A stretch of DNA of 64,000 nt from Bacillus sp. FJAT-44742. GTDB taxonomy: Bacteria; Bacillota; Bacilli; Bacillales; Marinococcaceae. Location of the stretch: the NCBI RefSeq assembly GCF_002797315.1, contig NZ_KZ454936.1:1993645-2057644 (forward strand), given 5' to 3'. Each line of letters begins with the position of its first letter. The stretch's first letter is position 1. The notes beneath the pieces are model-generated. The model did not search any database. It had not been told where the DNA came from and saw only the letters and a list, made by a program, of their open reading frames with translations. Positions 8,627-18,457 of this stretch are shown piece by piece. The position numbers and the translations under genes are program-made.

Positions 8627-9563
8627 CTCCGAATCGATCTCCTTCTTTTAAAGCGGCACCGGCTCCACGCAAATAATCGGAAGCCTTTAACCTTTTTTTA
8701 CCGGATGGCTGCAGCTCTTTAATCTTTATCGCTGTGTCATCCCCTGTACCTACTATGATTCCATTCTCTTCTATTGATAATACTTCTCCAGGTTTTCCCT
8801 TTTTTGGAGAAGCTGTCTTTTCAGCCCACCATATTTTAACTGGTTTCTCATTATAAACCGTATAAGCAACCGGCCAAGGGTTCATCCCTCTAATTTGATT
8901 GTAAAGCTCCTCTCCCGTTTTGTTCCAATCCAGGAGTTCCTGCCCACGCTGTATATTCGAAGCAAAGGTCACTTCGTTTTCATTTTGAGGTACAGCCTGT
9001 ATTGTGCCCTCTTTAATTTTTATTAACGTGTCAGACAACAGGTCAGCTCCAGCTTCACTAAGCTTATCATGGAGAGTGCCTACCGTGTCTTTCTCGTCTA
9101 TGGGCACCCGTACCTGAGATAGGACGTCTCCGGCGTCTAGCTTTTCAACCATATACATAATGGAAATGCCTGATTCTTTTTCCCCATCTATAATGGCTTG
9201 ATGAATCGGGGCTCCCCCCCGGTATTTTGGCAATAGTGAAGCATGTACATTAATGCATCCATACGAAGGAGCATCCAGGAGCTCATTAGGAAGGAGCTGT
9301 CCGTAGGCAGCAGTTACCACGATCTCTGGGTTTGTTTCCAGGATCGGCGAAAGCTGGTCTTTTTCCCTTATTTTCTCTGGCTGAAAAACAGGGAGATCGT
9401 GTTTTTCTGCTTCTACTTTTACAGGGGGAGGTGTGAGCGTTTTTTTTCTCCCTTTCGGTCTGTCTGGCTGAGTCACTACACCGACAACTTCGTGGCCTTC
9501 CTGCAGAATTCTCTGCAGAACAGGAACGGAGAAGTCCGGTGTGCCCATGAACAAAATTTTCAT
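8613..9563 (-). CDS. fmt: Methionyl-tRNA formyltransferase
   Basis: The protein has 316 residues beginning [16 protein letters not shown]. The formyltransferase signature [23 protein letters not shown] with the catalytic Asn-His and downstream Asp region is intact, and a C-terminal OB-like tRNA-binding domain completes the usual length. It formylates initiator Met-tRNA using 10-formyl-tetrahydrofolate. In B. subtilis the deformylase gene def lies immediately upstream; here the 167 bases between priA and fmt hold no def gene. Confidence 0.97.
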   Translation of the reverse strand: MKILFMGTPDFSVPVLQRILQEGHEVVGVVTQPDRPKGRKKTLTPPPVKVEAEKHDLPVFQPEKIREKDQLSPILETNPEIVVTAAYGQLLPNELLDAPSYGCINVHASLLPKYRGGAPIHQAIIDGEKESGISIMYMVEKLDAGDVLSQVRVPIDEKDTVGTLHDKLSEAGADLLSDTLIKIKEGTIQAVPQNENEVTFASNIQRGQELLDWNKTGEELYNQIRGMNPWPVAYTVYNEKPVKIWWAEKTASPKKGKPGEVLSIEENGIIVGTGDDTAIKIKELQPSGKKRLKASDYLRGAGAALKEGDRFGDDQG

Positions 9564-9602
9564 TGTTTGTCTTTCCTCCTGAAACTAGTCGTGTAATTAC
9601 AT

Positions 9603-9630
9603 GAGAAAACTTGGCTAAAAGCCAAGTCTC
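9603..9630 (-). terminator. Hairpin between priA and fmt
   Basis: ACTTGGC and GCCAAGT form a 7 bp stem with a five-base loop, followed on the minus strand by TTTTCTC. It lies about 100 bases after priA and 40 bases before fmt. It may be a weak terminator or an attenuator separating the two. Confidence 0.5.
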
Positions 9631-9730
9631 TGCAGGCGATTGATGGTTTAACGAAAATAGGATTGCCCCCATGTCCTTGCTGCTTCTTCAAAGGTGTACA
9701 CGCTGGCGAAGGGGTATCCCTTTACCCTGG

Positions 9731-12145
9731 CTACATAAACATATGCGGGTTCATATCTATTGAAATAAACAGCTTATCTTTGGCCATTTCACTTTGAAAA
9801 TGATCAGCTATTTCTCTTAATGTTTTGGTTAGTTCTGGCTCATTTCTATATTTTATCATGCATTGGTAACGATATCTATCTTTCAGGCGTGCAATGGGTG
9901 AGACAGTCGGGCCGAGTACTTTTGTCTGGATCGACAACCGTTCCCTTAAATGGGAGGCTATTTTTTCTGAAGTGGTGATGACCTGGGATAAATCTTCGTG
10001 GGACACAGTTATAAGAGCTAAAAAGAAATACGGAGGATACCCTCCCACTTTCCTCTGCGTCATTTCCTGCCGGCTAAAAGAAAGGAAATCATGTTTCTTG
10101 GCATGAACAATGCTGTAATGTTCGGGATTATATGTCTGGATGACCACTTCACCCTTTAATTTATCTCTGCCTGCTCTACCGCTTACTTGTGTTAAAAGCT
10201 GAAACGTCCGTTCTGGCGCACGGAAATCAGGCAGGTTTAGGAGTGTATCAGCTGCCAGTACACCTGCGAGAGTGATATTAGGGAAGTCCAGTCCTTTTGC
10301 GATCATTTGCGTGCCAAGAAGAATATCCGCCTGCCCGCTGCCAAACTTGGTGAGCAGCTTTTCATGGGCGCCTTTTTTCGAGGTTGTATCCACGTCCATG
10401 CGGATCACTCTGGCGGTTGGCAGCAAGCGGGTCAATTCTTCCTCCACCTTTTGCGTGCCTGTTCCAAAAAAGCGTATATGCTCGCTGTCACAGGAAGGAC
10501 ACTTATTAACCATAGACTCTTCATGACCGCAGTAATGACATTTCAGCTGCTTATTTACATGATGATATGTAAGGGATATTTCACAGTGAGGACATTCTGT
10601 AACAAATCCGCAGCTTCTGCACATTACAAAGGTCGAATACCCTCTTCGGTTTAAAAAAAGGACGACTTGTTCTCCTTTTTGCAAACGATCCTCTAACTTT
10701 TCCAGCAGAATGTTAGAAAAGACAGAGCGGTTTCCGTTCTTTAGTTCTTCCCGCATATCGACCAATTCTACTTCAGGCATTGGAAAATTATTTACTCTAT
10801 TATTTAACTCAAGAAGACGATAGACCCCTTTTTGAGCCCTGGCAAAAGATTCTAACGAGGGCGTAGCACTTCCTAGCAAAACGGGACACTTGTGGTATCT
10901 CCCTCTCCAAATCGCCACATCTTTTGCGTGATAGCGGGGATGATCTTCCTGCTTATAGCTTCCTTCATGCTCTTCATCTATTATGATTAACCCCAGCTTC
11001 TCAAAAGGGGCAAATACAGCTGAACGTGCCCCTACTGCCACTTTTACTTCCTTGCGTTGAATTTTTCTCCACTCATCATATTTTTCCCCTATGGATAACG
11101 CGCTATGAAGGACGGCTACCTGGCTGCCAAATCGACTTTTAAAGCGATTAACCATTTGGGGGGTAAGAGAAATTTCGGGCACGAGGACAATCGCTTCTTT
11201 CCCCTCTTCGATAACTTTTTGAATTGCCTGGAGGTACACTTCTGTTTTTCCGCTGCCTGTCACCCCGCGAAGAAGAAATGTTTCATGAGTTTTCGTCCCC
11301 ACTGCCTCTCTGACAGGATGCAAAACTTCAGCCTGGTCATTCGTTAAGGATAAAGGAACGGTTTTTTGAAACTCTTTATCTTTAAAAGGGTCTCTGTATT
11401 GTTCAATCGTTTTTTCCACAACACACCCCTTTTCAACAAGAGCTTGCAGGACAGCACGTGTAAATCCTCCTTCAGTTTCCACTTGTTTGAGAGGGACAGG
11501 GGTTTCAGGATAATGTTCTAAAAGCCAGCGGAGGGCTTCCAGTTGTTTTTTTGCGCGATTCCCCGCCATGTCCTCAAGCTCTTCACGGCTTTTTTCGGGA
11601 GTTACTTGAATCGTTTTATAAGACTGCTTCCTTGCTTGATCTTTCACTTCATATTCAAGAAGTATCCTCCCATCCCGGACTTCCTTTCTAATTAGGGAAA
11701 GAAGGTCTTTATCCATAGGAACTTTGTTCCATTCAATTGAACTTCGTTTGCCAAAAAGAGTTTGAATGAAAACAGGGAAGTGTACAATATCTTCTTGAAG
11801 ATACAGGACTTTTTTCGCTTTTGCCCTCATTGCTGCCGGAATCATCGACTGATAGGCTGTGATCTGGTAGCAGATCGTCTCCTCGGAAAGCCATGATCCA
11901 AGCTCCAGTAATTCTGGAGTCAAAACAGGAGTGACATCAAGCAGTTCATCAATGTTTCTTACTCTTTTGACAGTTGTGTTCTCTGTTAATCGAATAATAA
12001 ACCCTTGAAGTTTTCGTGGACCAAAAGGAACCACAACTCTCATACCCGGGGACACAGCACCTTGGAGACTCTCAGGCACTTTGTAGTCAAACAGTCTGTC
12101 TGTTTGGCCGGCTGGTACATCAACCACAATTTGAGCAAACATCAC
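9731..12145 (-). CDS. priA: Primosomal replication-restart helicase PriA
   Basis: The protein has 804 residues: an N-terminal 3'-end DNA-binding domain, then a superfamily 2 helicase with Walker A GVTGSGKTEVYL, Walker B DEEHEGSYKQ and the aromatic-rich loop HPRYHAKDVA. The zinc region follows with four CxxC-type pairs (CRSC, CPHC, CHYC, CPSC). Motif VI occurs as QVSGRAGR. PriA reloads the replicative helicase at stalled forks. The start overlaps the coaBC stop by four bases (a second ATG follows immediately), so the two are coupled. Confidence 0.97.
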   Translation of the reverse strand: MMFAQIVVDVPAGQTDRLFDYKVPESLQGAVSPGMRVVVPFGPRKLQGFIIRLTENTTVKRVRNIDELLDVTPVLTPELLELGSWLSEETICYQITAYQSMIPAAMRAKAKKVLYLQEDIVHFPVFIQTLFGKRSSIEWNKVPMDKDLLSLIRKEVRDGRILLEYEVKDQARKQSYKTIQVTPEKSREELEDMAGNRAKKQLEALRWLLEHYPETPVPLKQVETEGGFTRAVLQALVEKGCVVEKTIEQYRDPFKDKEFQKTVPLSLTNDQAEVLHPVREAVGTKTHETFLLRGVTGSGKTEVYLQAIQKVIEEGKEAIVLVPEISLTPQMVNRFKSRFGSQVAVLHSALSIGEKYDEWRKIQRKEVKVAVGARSAVFAPFEKLGLIIIDEEHEGSYKQEDHPRYHAKDVAIWRGRYHKCPVLLGSATPSLESFARAQKGVYRLLELNNRVNNFPMPEVELVDMREELKNGNRSVFSNILLEKLEDRLQKGEQVVLFLNRRGYSTFVMCRSCGFVTECPHCEISLTYHHVNKQLKCHYCGHEESMVNKCPSCDSEHIRFFGTGTQKVEEELTRLLPTARVIRMDVDTTSKKGAHEKLLTKFGSGQADILLGTQMIAKGLDFPNITLAGVLAADTLLNLPDFRAPERTFQLLTQVSGRAGRDKLKGEVVIQTYNPEHYSIVHAKKHDFLSFSRQEMTQRKVGGYPPYFFLALITVSHEDLSQVITTSEKIASHLRERLSIQTKVLGPTVSPIARLKDRYRYQCMIKYRNEPELTKTLREIADHFQSEMAKDKLFISIDMNPHMFM

Positions 12146-13359
12146 TGCCTTCCCCCTCCCATGAACCGCACAGCTGTCTGAAGGATTTCCGAGGCTACTT
12201 CTCGTTTTGAAAGAAGTGGCAGCCTTTTTATTTGGTCCTCATGCTTACTGATAAGAGAAACGATATTTGTATCATGTCCAAAGCCAGCATTGTCCGAAGT
12301 AATATTATTAGCGACAACCATATCAAGGTTTTTATTTTCCAGCTTCATTCTTCCATAATCCTCGACATGCTCTGATTCCGCTGCAAAACCTACTAAAAAC
12401 TGATTTGTCTTTTGTTTTCCAAGCTCCGCCAATATATCCTTGGTTCTTTTCATTTCAATTACTAAATTACCTGGCTGCTTTTTAACCTTTTGGTTAGACG
12501 TTTCTACCGGGGTGTAGTCAGCCACGGCTGCAGTTTTCACAACTACATCAGCCTTGTCAAAGTGTTCCATCACTGCATCATACATCTCTTCAGCGGTAGT
12601 GACATCAATTCGTGACGCTCCCCGGGGAGTTTTCAATTGAACCGGACCGGAAATAAGTGTAACCTCAGCCCCCATTTCCACTGCTTCCTCTGCGAGGGCA
12701 TATCCCATTTTTCCAGTGGAGTGGTTTGTAAACACTCTGACGGGGTCAATGGATTCATGAGTGGGCCCCGCTGTAATTAACACATGTTTTCCCTGAAGGA
12801 TTTTTTCATTCCCCTTTTGAGAACCAGACTCCTCCAGGAAAGAGACGATCCCCTCCGGCTCAGCCATTCTTCCTTTGCCAATCCATCCGCACGCCAAATA
12901 TCCTTCGCCTGGCTCGATAAAAGTATATCCATCATTGTGCAGCCTTTCCATGTTTCGCTGGACTGCAGAATGCTCGTACATATTAACGTTCATTGCCGGA
13001 GCAATAAACACTTTCGCTTTCGTCGCAAGCGCTGAGGTGGTAACCATGTCATCGGCAATGCCATTTGCAATCTTGCCGATCACATTAGCAGTCGCCGGAG
13101 CAATCAGAAAAATATCCGCCCAGTCTGCTATATCTATATGGGCTACTTTTTCCGGTTCTTCCTCCGCAAAGGTATCATCATAGACTCTATGACGCGTTAA
13201 GGCTTGAAATGTAAGAGGCTTAATAAATTCCTTTGCCCCTTCTGTCATCATTACTCGTACGTCTGCACCAGCCTGAGACAGCTTGCTGGCAAGCGCTGCC
13301 GCTTTAAAAGCTGCGACTCCCCCTGTCACAGCCAAAACTATATTCTTTCCTTTGATCAT
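12142..13359 (-). CDS. coaBC: Bifunctional phosphopantothenoylcysteine decarboxylase / phosphopantothenate-cysteine ligase
   Basis: The protein has 405 residues. The N-terminal CoaC flavoprotein half (about 1-180) has LAVTGGVAAFK and the substrate motif PAMNVNMYEH, and LACGWIGKGRMAEP carries the catalytic Cys. The C-terminal CoaB ligase half begins ITAGPTHESIDPVR and includes VVKTAAVADY and the later lysine-rich KKQ region. It performs two consecutive steps of coenzyme A synthesis. The ATG at 13359 follows GAGGAGGAGCCC; the frame is open further upstream but that stretch overlaps the rpoZ terminator. Confidence 0.97.
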   Translation of the reverse strand: MIKGKNIVLAVTGGVAAFKAAALASKLSQAGADVRVMMTEGAKEFIKPLTFQALTRHRVYDDTFAEEEPEKVAHIDIADWADIFLIAPATANVIGKIANGIADDMVTTSALATKAKVFIAPAMNVNMYEHSAVQRNMERLHNDGYTFIEPGEGYLACGWIGKGRMAEPEGIVSFLEESGSQKGNEKILQGKHVLITAGPTHESIDPVRVFTNHSTGKMGYALAEEAVEMGAEVTLISGPVQLKTPRGASRIDVTTAEEMYDAVMEHFDKADVVVKTAAVADYTPVETSNQKVKKQPGNLVIEMKRTKDILAELGKQKTNQFLVGFAAESEHVEDYGRMKLENKNLDMVVANNITSDNAGFGHDTNIVSLISKHEDQIKRLPLLSKREVASEILQTAVRFMGGGRQ

Positions 13360-13394
13360 GGGCTCCTCCTCTTTTCTCGTATACTTCCTGGCTG

Positions 13395-13430
13395 AAAAAA
13401 ATAACAACCTATGAGTGGATAGGTTGTTAT
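13395..13430 (-). terminator. Terminator after rpoZ
   Basis: AACAACCTAT and ATAGGTTGTT form a 10 bp stem with a short loop, followed on the minus strand by ATTTTTTT. It separates remA-gmk-rpoZ from coaBC. A weak promoter for coaBC could be nested in its distal part (TTGTTA, 18-base spacer, TATACG). Confidence 0.8.
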
Positions 13431-13445
13431 TAGTCTAAGTTTTAA

Positions 13446-13646
13446 TCATTCTTTTTTTAAGCCAAGTTCTCCATGCTTAATTTCTTCCAAAGCAATACCC
13501 ACGTATTTTGAAGATTCATAATCTTCTACTAACGGGGTCATTTCGTCCATTTCAAGCAAATCTCTTGCCCTTCTGGCTGATAATGTTACAAGCGTATACT
13601 TAGAATCAATTTGCTTTAACAAGGAATCTATCGAAGGATACAACAT
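13446..13646 (-). CDS. rpoZ: DNA-directed RNA polymerase omega subunit
   Basis: The protein has 66 residues, starting [20 protein letters not shown] and containing the invariant ARRARDLLE helix and the EEIKHGEL end typical of Bacillus omega. Omega helps fold and hold the beta' subunit. The chosen ATG (13646) gives the canonical length; 13 codons of upstream open frame overlap the end of gmk and are unlikely to be translated. It is the last gene of the remA-gmk-rpoZ unit. Confidence 0.95.
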   Translation of the reverse strand: MLYPSIDSLLKQIDSKYTLVTLSARRARDLLEMDEMTPLVEDYESSKYVGIALEEIKHGELGLKKE

Positions 13647-13650
13647 AAAG

Positions 13651-14265
13651 CTATTCAACCTCCACAAGTTGTTTATATTTTTCAATCAAACGTTCTTGTT
13701 TACAATGCTCAGCTGTCACAATAGCCTGGATACGTTCAACTGCTTTTTCGACTTCATCATTTTCCACAACATAGTCATAGTTTTTCATCATATCCAATTC
13801 TTCTCTAGCAACAGTCATTCTTTTGTTAATGAGCTCTGCGTTCTCTGTTCCCCGTCCTTCAATGCGTTTTCTTAATTCAGCAAGGCTTGGAGGCATAAGG
13901 AAAATAAAAACCCCTTCAGGGTAGCGTTCCTTCACTTTTCTGGCTCCTTGAACCTCGATTTCAAGGATAATGTCCTGGCCCTCGTTCAGTGTTTTCTTAA
14001 CATTTTCCAGTGGTGTGCCGTAATAATTATCCACATATTTTGCCCATTCCAGGAACTCGTCTTTTTCGATCATTTCCTCAAACTCTTCTTTTTTCTTAAA
14101 GAAGTAATTCACACCATCCACTTCTCCTGTCCGCGGTGCGCGGGTAGTGGCTGAAACAGAGTAAGAGATGTCTGTATCCTTTGTTCGAAGAGCTCCGCAA
14201 ACTGTTCCTTTCCCTACACCAGCCGGGCCGGAAAGAACAACCAATAAGCCTTTCTCTTTTTTCAT
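13651..14265 (-). CDS. gmk: Guanylate kinase
   Basis: The protein has 204 residues. The P-loop [12 protein letters not shown] is followed by the GMP-binding [17 protein letters not shown] and [15 protein letters not shown], and the LID region [16 protein letters not shown]. It phosphorylates GMP to GDP and so also sets the GTP and (p)ppGpp pools. The ATG at 14265 gives the same length as the B. subtilis enzyme; a seven-codon upstream extension is possible but unsupported. It follows remA with a 32-base gap. Confidence 0.97.
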   Translation of the reverse strand: MKKEKGLLVVLSGPAGVGKGTVCGALRTKDTDISYSVSATTRAPRTGEVDGVNYFFKKKEEFEEMIEKDEFLEWAKYVDNYYGTPLENVKKTLNEGQDIILEIEVQGARKVKERYPEGVFIFLMPPSLAELRKRIEGRGTENAELINKRMTVAREELDMMKNYDYVVENDEVEKAVERIQAIVTAEHCKQERLIEKYKQLVEVE

Positions 14266-14297
14266 AAAACATACAACGCCTTTCAAAGAAATTTCAC

Positions 14298-14555
14298 TTA
14301 TTCATCTATGTCGTCTTTCGTATTTAACCGTTGAGCGACTGTTTCCGGCTGTACAGCAGACAAAATGACGTGATCGCTGTCCGCAATAATAACAGCACGA
14401 GTTCTCCGCCCGTATGTAGCATCTATTAACATATTGCGGTCTCTTGCTTCCTGGATAATACGCTTGATCGGCGCAGACTCCGGACTTACAATAGATATAA
14501 TCCTGTTTGCGGAAACAATATTTCCAAAGCCGATATTTATTAGTTTGATATTCAT
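14298..14555 (-). CDS. remA: Extracellular matrix regulator RemA
   Basis: An 85-86 residue protein beginning [20 protein letters not shown] and containing [32 protein letters not shown] and [13 protein letters not shown], nearly identical to B. subtilis RemA as I recall it. RemA is a DNA-binding activator of biofilm matrix operons and of osmoprotection genes; it forms a ring around which DNA wraps. Two adjacent ATGs exist; the second (14555) matches the family start better and is better spaced from the GGGGG ribosome site. Confidence 0.95.
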   Translation of the reverse strand: MNIKLINIGFGNIVSANRIISIVSPESAPIKRIIQEARDRNMLIDATYGRRTRAVIIADSDHVILSAVQPETVAQRLNTKDDIDE

Positions 14556-14644
14556 CATTATCCCCCGCTTTTTGTGCTGAGAGTCTCGAATACTCTCTAT
14601 TTTTACCGCTTATGTACTAATATATACGAAAATTCGTTCGCTGG

Positions 14645-15535
14645 CTACTCAATATTCTGCACTTGCTCTTTTACCTTCTCCAGCTCACTTTTCATATTGA
14701 CTACCTGACGGCTGATTTCGATGTCATTCCCTTTTGATCCTATCGTGTTGATTTCCCGGTTCATCTCCTGAACAAGAAAATCAAGTTTTCTGCCTATGGA
14801 ACCTTTTTCCTCTATTATGCTAAGAAACTGTTTAACGTGGGAGGTCAAACGGGTAATTTCTTCATCTATATTGGCTTTATCTGCAAACAGAGCCACTTCA
14901 GTCAAAATCCTGCCTTCTTCAAGCTGATAGTCTTCCCCAAGGAAGTCCTTCATTCGCTTTATCAGCTTTTCACGGTAATTTTCAACCACCTGGCCTGTTC
15001 TTTCTTGAATGATATCCGTCATCTTTGAAATGGAATGAATTCTTTTATTTATATCCTTTTCAAGGGCAGCGCCTTCAGTTTGTCTCATTCTATATAACAT
15101 AGCTGCACTTTCCTCGACACATTGTACAAGTGCCCCCTCCCATTCCTCTGGAATATCTCCTTCCTCCTCCACCGTCGTAATATCCGGATGCAGAAGAAAG
15201 GACTCAAGGGACAAAGAAGTATCCTTAAACCATGTTTGTTTTTTCATATCTTCGGCACTTTTCATAAATCCCTGCAGCAGTTCCCAGTCTACTTTCACCT
15301 GGCGTACCAGTGCACCTTGCCCATCCACTGATACAAACACATCAACTTTCCCGCGCTGAACAAAGCGTTTGACAATTTTATGAATGCGCTCTTCCATATA
15401 CGAGAAATTCTTTGGAAGACGTACACTGACTTCATTATACCTATGGTTAACAGACTTCATTTCTACTTGAACTTTCCCGCGGTCCAGGTTTACAGCAAAG
15501 CGACCAAACCCAGTCATACTCATTACCAATGTCAT
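14645..15535 (-). CDS. yloC: YicC/YloC family endoribonuclease
   Basis: A protein of about 296 residues of the YicC family with the N-terminal MTGFGR motif, VEMKSVNHRYNEVSVRLP, and the C-terminal conserved block EEITRLTSHVKQFL followed by GRKLDFLVQEMNREINTIGSK. YicC proteins are hexameric RNases implicated in small-RNA turnover. Several possible starts (15538 GTG, 15535 ATG, 15523 ATG) precede SMTGFG and none has a strong ribosome site, so the first few residues are uncertain. It lies upstream of remA, the usual Firmicutes order. Confidence 0.93.
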   Translation of the reverse strand: MTLVMSMTGFGRFAVNLDRGKVQVEMKSVNHRYNEVSVRLPKNFSYMEERIHKIVKRFVQRGKVDVFVSVDGQGALVRQVKVDWELLQGFMKSAEDMKKQTWFKDTSLSLESFLLHPDITTVEEEGDIPEEWEGALVQCVEESAAMLYRMRQTEGAALEKDINKRIHSISKMTDIIQERTGQVVENYREKLIKRMKDFLGEDYQLEEGRILTEVALFADKANIDEEITRLTSHVKQFLSIIEEKGSIGRKLDFLVQEMNREINTIGSKGNDIEISRQVVNMKSELEKVKEQVQNIE

Positions 15536-15626
15536 CACACCCGCTCTACTTTTCTAATTAATTCTAACATTACATGGGAGGAGAAGAAAAGAAAGAACGG
15601 CTATAAAGAGGTGAAAAATTGAATAA

Positions 15627-15661
15627 AGTAACCCATCAGTTAAGAAACTGACAGGTTACTC
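15627..15661 (-). terminator. Terminator after yloB
   Basis: AGTAACC and GGTTACT close a longer stem with AACTGA/TCAGTT inside, overlapping the last bases of yloB. TTTATTC follows on the minus strand. Confidence 0.65.
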
Positions 15662-15662
15662 G

Positions 15663-18359
15663 TTATTTTTTCCGATTGCTTCTTCTTGCGTGACTTCTCT
15701 GGAAGACATGGTTTCCCGCTAAAGCCACAGTTGGAATAGCAGCAAGCCCTAACACCAATGCCCACTCTCTTAGGTTCAGGCCCGTTGTATGGAAGACCGG
15801 CTGAAGAACAGGGGCGTAAATGACAACAGCCATAAGAATGATAGATGAAAGAACCGCGAAAACAAGGTACACATTTTCAAAAGGATTGCGATGAAACACA
15901 GAATGTTCGCTCCGACAGTCAAACACATGGATCAGCTGGGCCATCACTAACGTGGCAAATGCGATAGTCTGCGCTTTTGTCAGGTCATCAGGAGCGAAAT
16001 GCAGGCTTGTCATAAAAGCGGCCAGCGTCACAAGCCCAATCAATATTCCTCTGCTGATAATCTTCCAGCCCAGTCCTCTGGCAAATATACCTTCTCCAGG
16101 ATGCCTTGGGCTGCGCTTCATCACATCACCTTCTGCTTTATCAAGGCCGAGAGCCATGGCAGGAAGCCCATCTGTGACCAAATTTATCCAGAGAATCTGA
16201 ATGGCTACAAGAGGAAGAGGAAGACCAATCATCATCGCAAAAAGCATAACTAAGATTTCCCCTACGTTAGAGGCAAGCATGTAACGGATAAACTTTCTGA
16301 TGTTATCGTAGATATTTCGCCCTTCTTTTATCGCTGCTTTAATGGTGGCAAAGTTATCATCAGCTAATATCAGGGAAGAGGCTTCTTTCGCTACATCAGT
16401 GCCTGTCTTCCCCATAGCCACACCTATATCAGATGCCTTCAAAGCAGGAGCATCATTTACCCCGTCACCTGTCATTGCCACGATATGCCCTTGATTTTGC
16501 AAAGCCTTAACAATTCTCAGTTTATGCTCAGGTGTTACCCTGGCGTATACGTACACCCGGTTTACCTCTTTTTCAAGCTGTCCGTCATCCATTTTGGAGA
16601 GAGTTTTTCCTTCCATTACTTTTCCGTGACTTGGCAGCAGGCGGAGGTCTTTAGCGATAGCTGTTGCTGTTGCGGCATGATCTCCAGTAATCATAATGGT
16701 TTTAATGCCTGCCTCCCGGCATTCTTCTATCGCTTTCTTTGCTTCAGGGCGTGGAGGGTCAATCATTCCTTGGATGCCTACCAGAACTAAATTCTTTTCA
16801 GCCTCCTCGCCATCATGAGGAAGGACTGGCCCTTTTAGTTCTTTATATCCTATGGCTATGGTCCTGAGCGCTGAATTTGCCATAGCTCCCAGCGCTTTTT
16901 CAATCTCCTGCTTCCTAAAGGAAGTGAGCGCCTCTACTTTCCCGTTATATTCGCAGCTGTTTGCTCTATCTAAAAGCACATCCGGTGCTCCTTTTGTTAC
17001 TAGAAGCTTTCTTCCTTCCTTGCTTTCCACGATGACTGACATTCTCTTTCTCTCTGAATCAAAAGGAAACTCTTTTAAGATTTTAAAATGTTCCCGGACA
17101 TTTGCCGGATGGATATCCCCTTGTATGGCAGCCTTTACCATGGCAGCTTCCGTAGGGTCCCCGGTTATTTTCTGCTTGTTCCCTTGTCGTCCTCCTTTTA
17201 TTTCAATTTCCGCATGGTTACAAAGCACTCCATAACTTAAAATCTTTGTAAGAGGAAGAGACTGTGAGACCTTTACCTTTTGGTTCTGTTTATAAATCCC
17301 GTTCTCCTGGACACTCCAGTGATTTCCCCAGCTCCATAACGCAGTAACTGTCATTTGATTTTGTGTCAGTGTACCTGTCTTATCTGAACAAATGACAGAA
17401 GCACAGCCTAGAGTCTCTACCGCCGGGAGCTTTCTTACGATCGCCTTTCGCTTGATCATTCTTTGAACACCAAGGGCAAGAACGACTGTCACAATTGCTG
17501 GCAGCCCCTCTGGTATCGCGGCTACAGCAAGCGAGACACCTGACAAAAACATAATATAAGGAGGCTGTCCCTGCATCACACCTAGAATCACTACAAGAGC
17601 TGTAAGCAAAAGAGCCGCAGCAATTAATACTTTTCCTAATTGCTCTAGTTTCCTTTGAAGAGGGGTAGCAAGAGTGATCGTTTCCTGGAGCAAATGTGCG
17701 ATTTTCCCCATTTCGGTTTTCATGCCGGTGGAGATAATGACCCCTATGCCGCTTCCACGTGTGACCATTGTTCCAGTGAAAGCCATGTTGGATTGATCGG
17801 CAAGCTCGATGTCTTCCCCTTTTAACATATCGGCTTGTTTTTCAGAAGGTACTGATTCCCCTGTTAAGGCTGACTCTTCAATATAAAGTCCATTTGCTTC
17901 AATTAATCTGATATCTGCACTAATCCGGTCCCCGCTTTGGATTTTGACAATATCACCGGGGACAGCTTGTACCGAAGGAATTGATTTCCACTCACCATTC
18001 CTTTTTACTGTCATTTGCGGGGCTGCCAGGTCTTTTAAAGCATCCAATGACTTCTCTGCTTTTATTTCTTGAATAAAGCCCAGGACGCCATTAATCATGA
18101 CTATGATCATGATAGTAATAGCGTCAACAAATTCACCAAGGAGCCCGGAAATAATGGTAGCAGCTAACAATACGAGAACCATAAAGTCCTTGAACTGCTG
18201 AATAAATAAGATCCACCAAGGCCGCTTTTTCTTATCTGAAAGCTTGTTATATCCGACTTTTTCAAGTCTCTTCTTTACTTCCTTGTCCCCAAGTCCCCCA
18301 TGTATAGAGGTGGACAATCCTTTTTCCACTTCTGAAGGACTAAGTTTATACCATTTCAT
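15663..18359 (-). CDS. yloB: P-type Ca2+-transporting ATPase (SERCA-like, YloB)
   Basis: The protein has 898 residues. Order of motifs: N-terminal cation-ATPase domain, two membrane helices, the actuator motif ALTGESVPSEK, the membrane helix with the Ca-site motif AIPEGLPAIVTVV, the phosphorylation motif CSDKTGTLTQNQMT, the nucleotide domain with KGAPD, and the hinge AMTGDGVNDAPALK. A six-helix C-terminal bundle with NLVTDGLPAMALG ends it. PEGLPA and the N-terminal and C-terminal cation-ATPase domains fit a Ca2+ pump of the PMR1/SERCA type; B. subtilis YloB is such an enzyme. The ATG at 18359 follows GGGGTGG. It is divergent from rqcH, with about 100 bases between the starts. Confidence 0.95.
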   Translation of the reverse strand: MKWYKLSPSEVEKGLSTSIHGGLGDKEVKKRLEKVGYNKLSDKKKRPWWILFIQQFKDFMVLVLLAATIISGLLGEFVDAITIMIIVMINGVLGFIQEIKAEKSLDALKDLAAPQMTVKRNGEWKSIPSVQAVPGDIVKIQSGDRISADIRLIEANGLYIEESALTGESVPSEKQADMLKGEDIELADQSNMAFTGTMVTRGSGIGVIISTGMKTEMGKIAHLLQETITLATPLQRKLEQLGKVLIAAALLLTALVVILGVMQGQPPYIMFLSGVSLAVAAIPEGLPAIVTVVLALGVQRMIKRKAIVRKLPAVETLGCASVICSDKTGTLTQNQMTVTALWSWGNHWSVQENGIYKQNQKVKVSQSLPLTKILSYGVLCNHAEIEIKGGRQGNKQKITGDPTEAAMVKAAIQGDIHPANVREHFKILKEFPFDSERKRMSVIVESKEGRKLLVTKGAPDVLLDRANSCEYNGKVEALTSFRKQEIEKALGAMANSALRTIAIGYKELKGPVLPHDGEEAEKNLVLVGIQGMIDPPRPEAKKAIEECREAGIKTIMITGDHAATATAIAKDLRLLPSHGKVMEGKTLSKMDDGQLEKEVNRVYVYARVTPEHKLRIVKALQNQGHIVAMTGDGVNDAPALKASDIGVAMGKTGTDVAKEASSLILADDNFATIKAAIKEGRNIYDNIRKFIRYMLASNVGEILVMLFAMMIGLPLPLVAIQILWINLVTDGLPAMALGLDKAEGDVMKRSPRHPGEGIFARGLGWKIISRGILIGLVTLAAFMTSLHFAPDDLTKAQTIAFATLVMAQLIHVFDCRSEHSVFHRNPFENVYLVFAVLSSIILMAVVIYAPVLQPVFHTTGLNLREWALVLGLAAIPTVALAGNHVFQRSHARRSNRKK

Positions 18360-18401
18360 TTTTCCACCCCTTACCCCACTAGGACTTATCGTCACATCTT
18401 A

Positions 18402-18430
18402 TTCAGACAAGCCACAAAACATGCTATACT
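18402..18430 (+). promoter_or_regulatory. SigA promoter of rqcH
   Basis: TTCAGA (18402-18407) and TATACT (18425-18430) are 17 bases apart, with a TG extension before the -10 box. It ends 27 bases before the rqcH start codon. Confidence 0.6.
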
Positions 18431-18457
18431 GTTTGTGAAATGAAAGGGTGATAAGCA

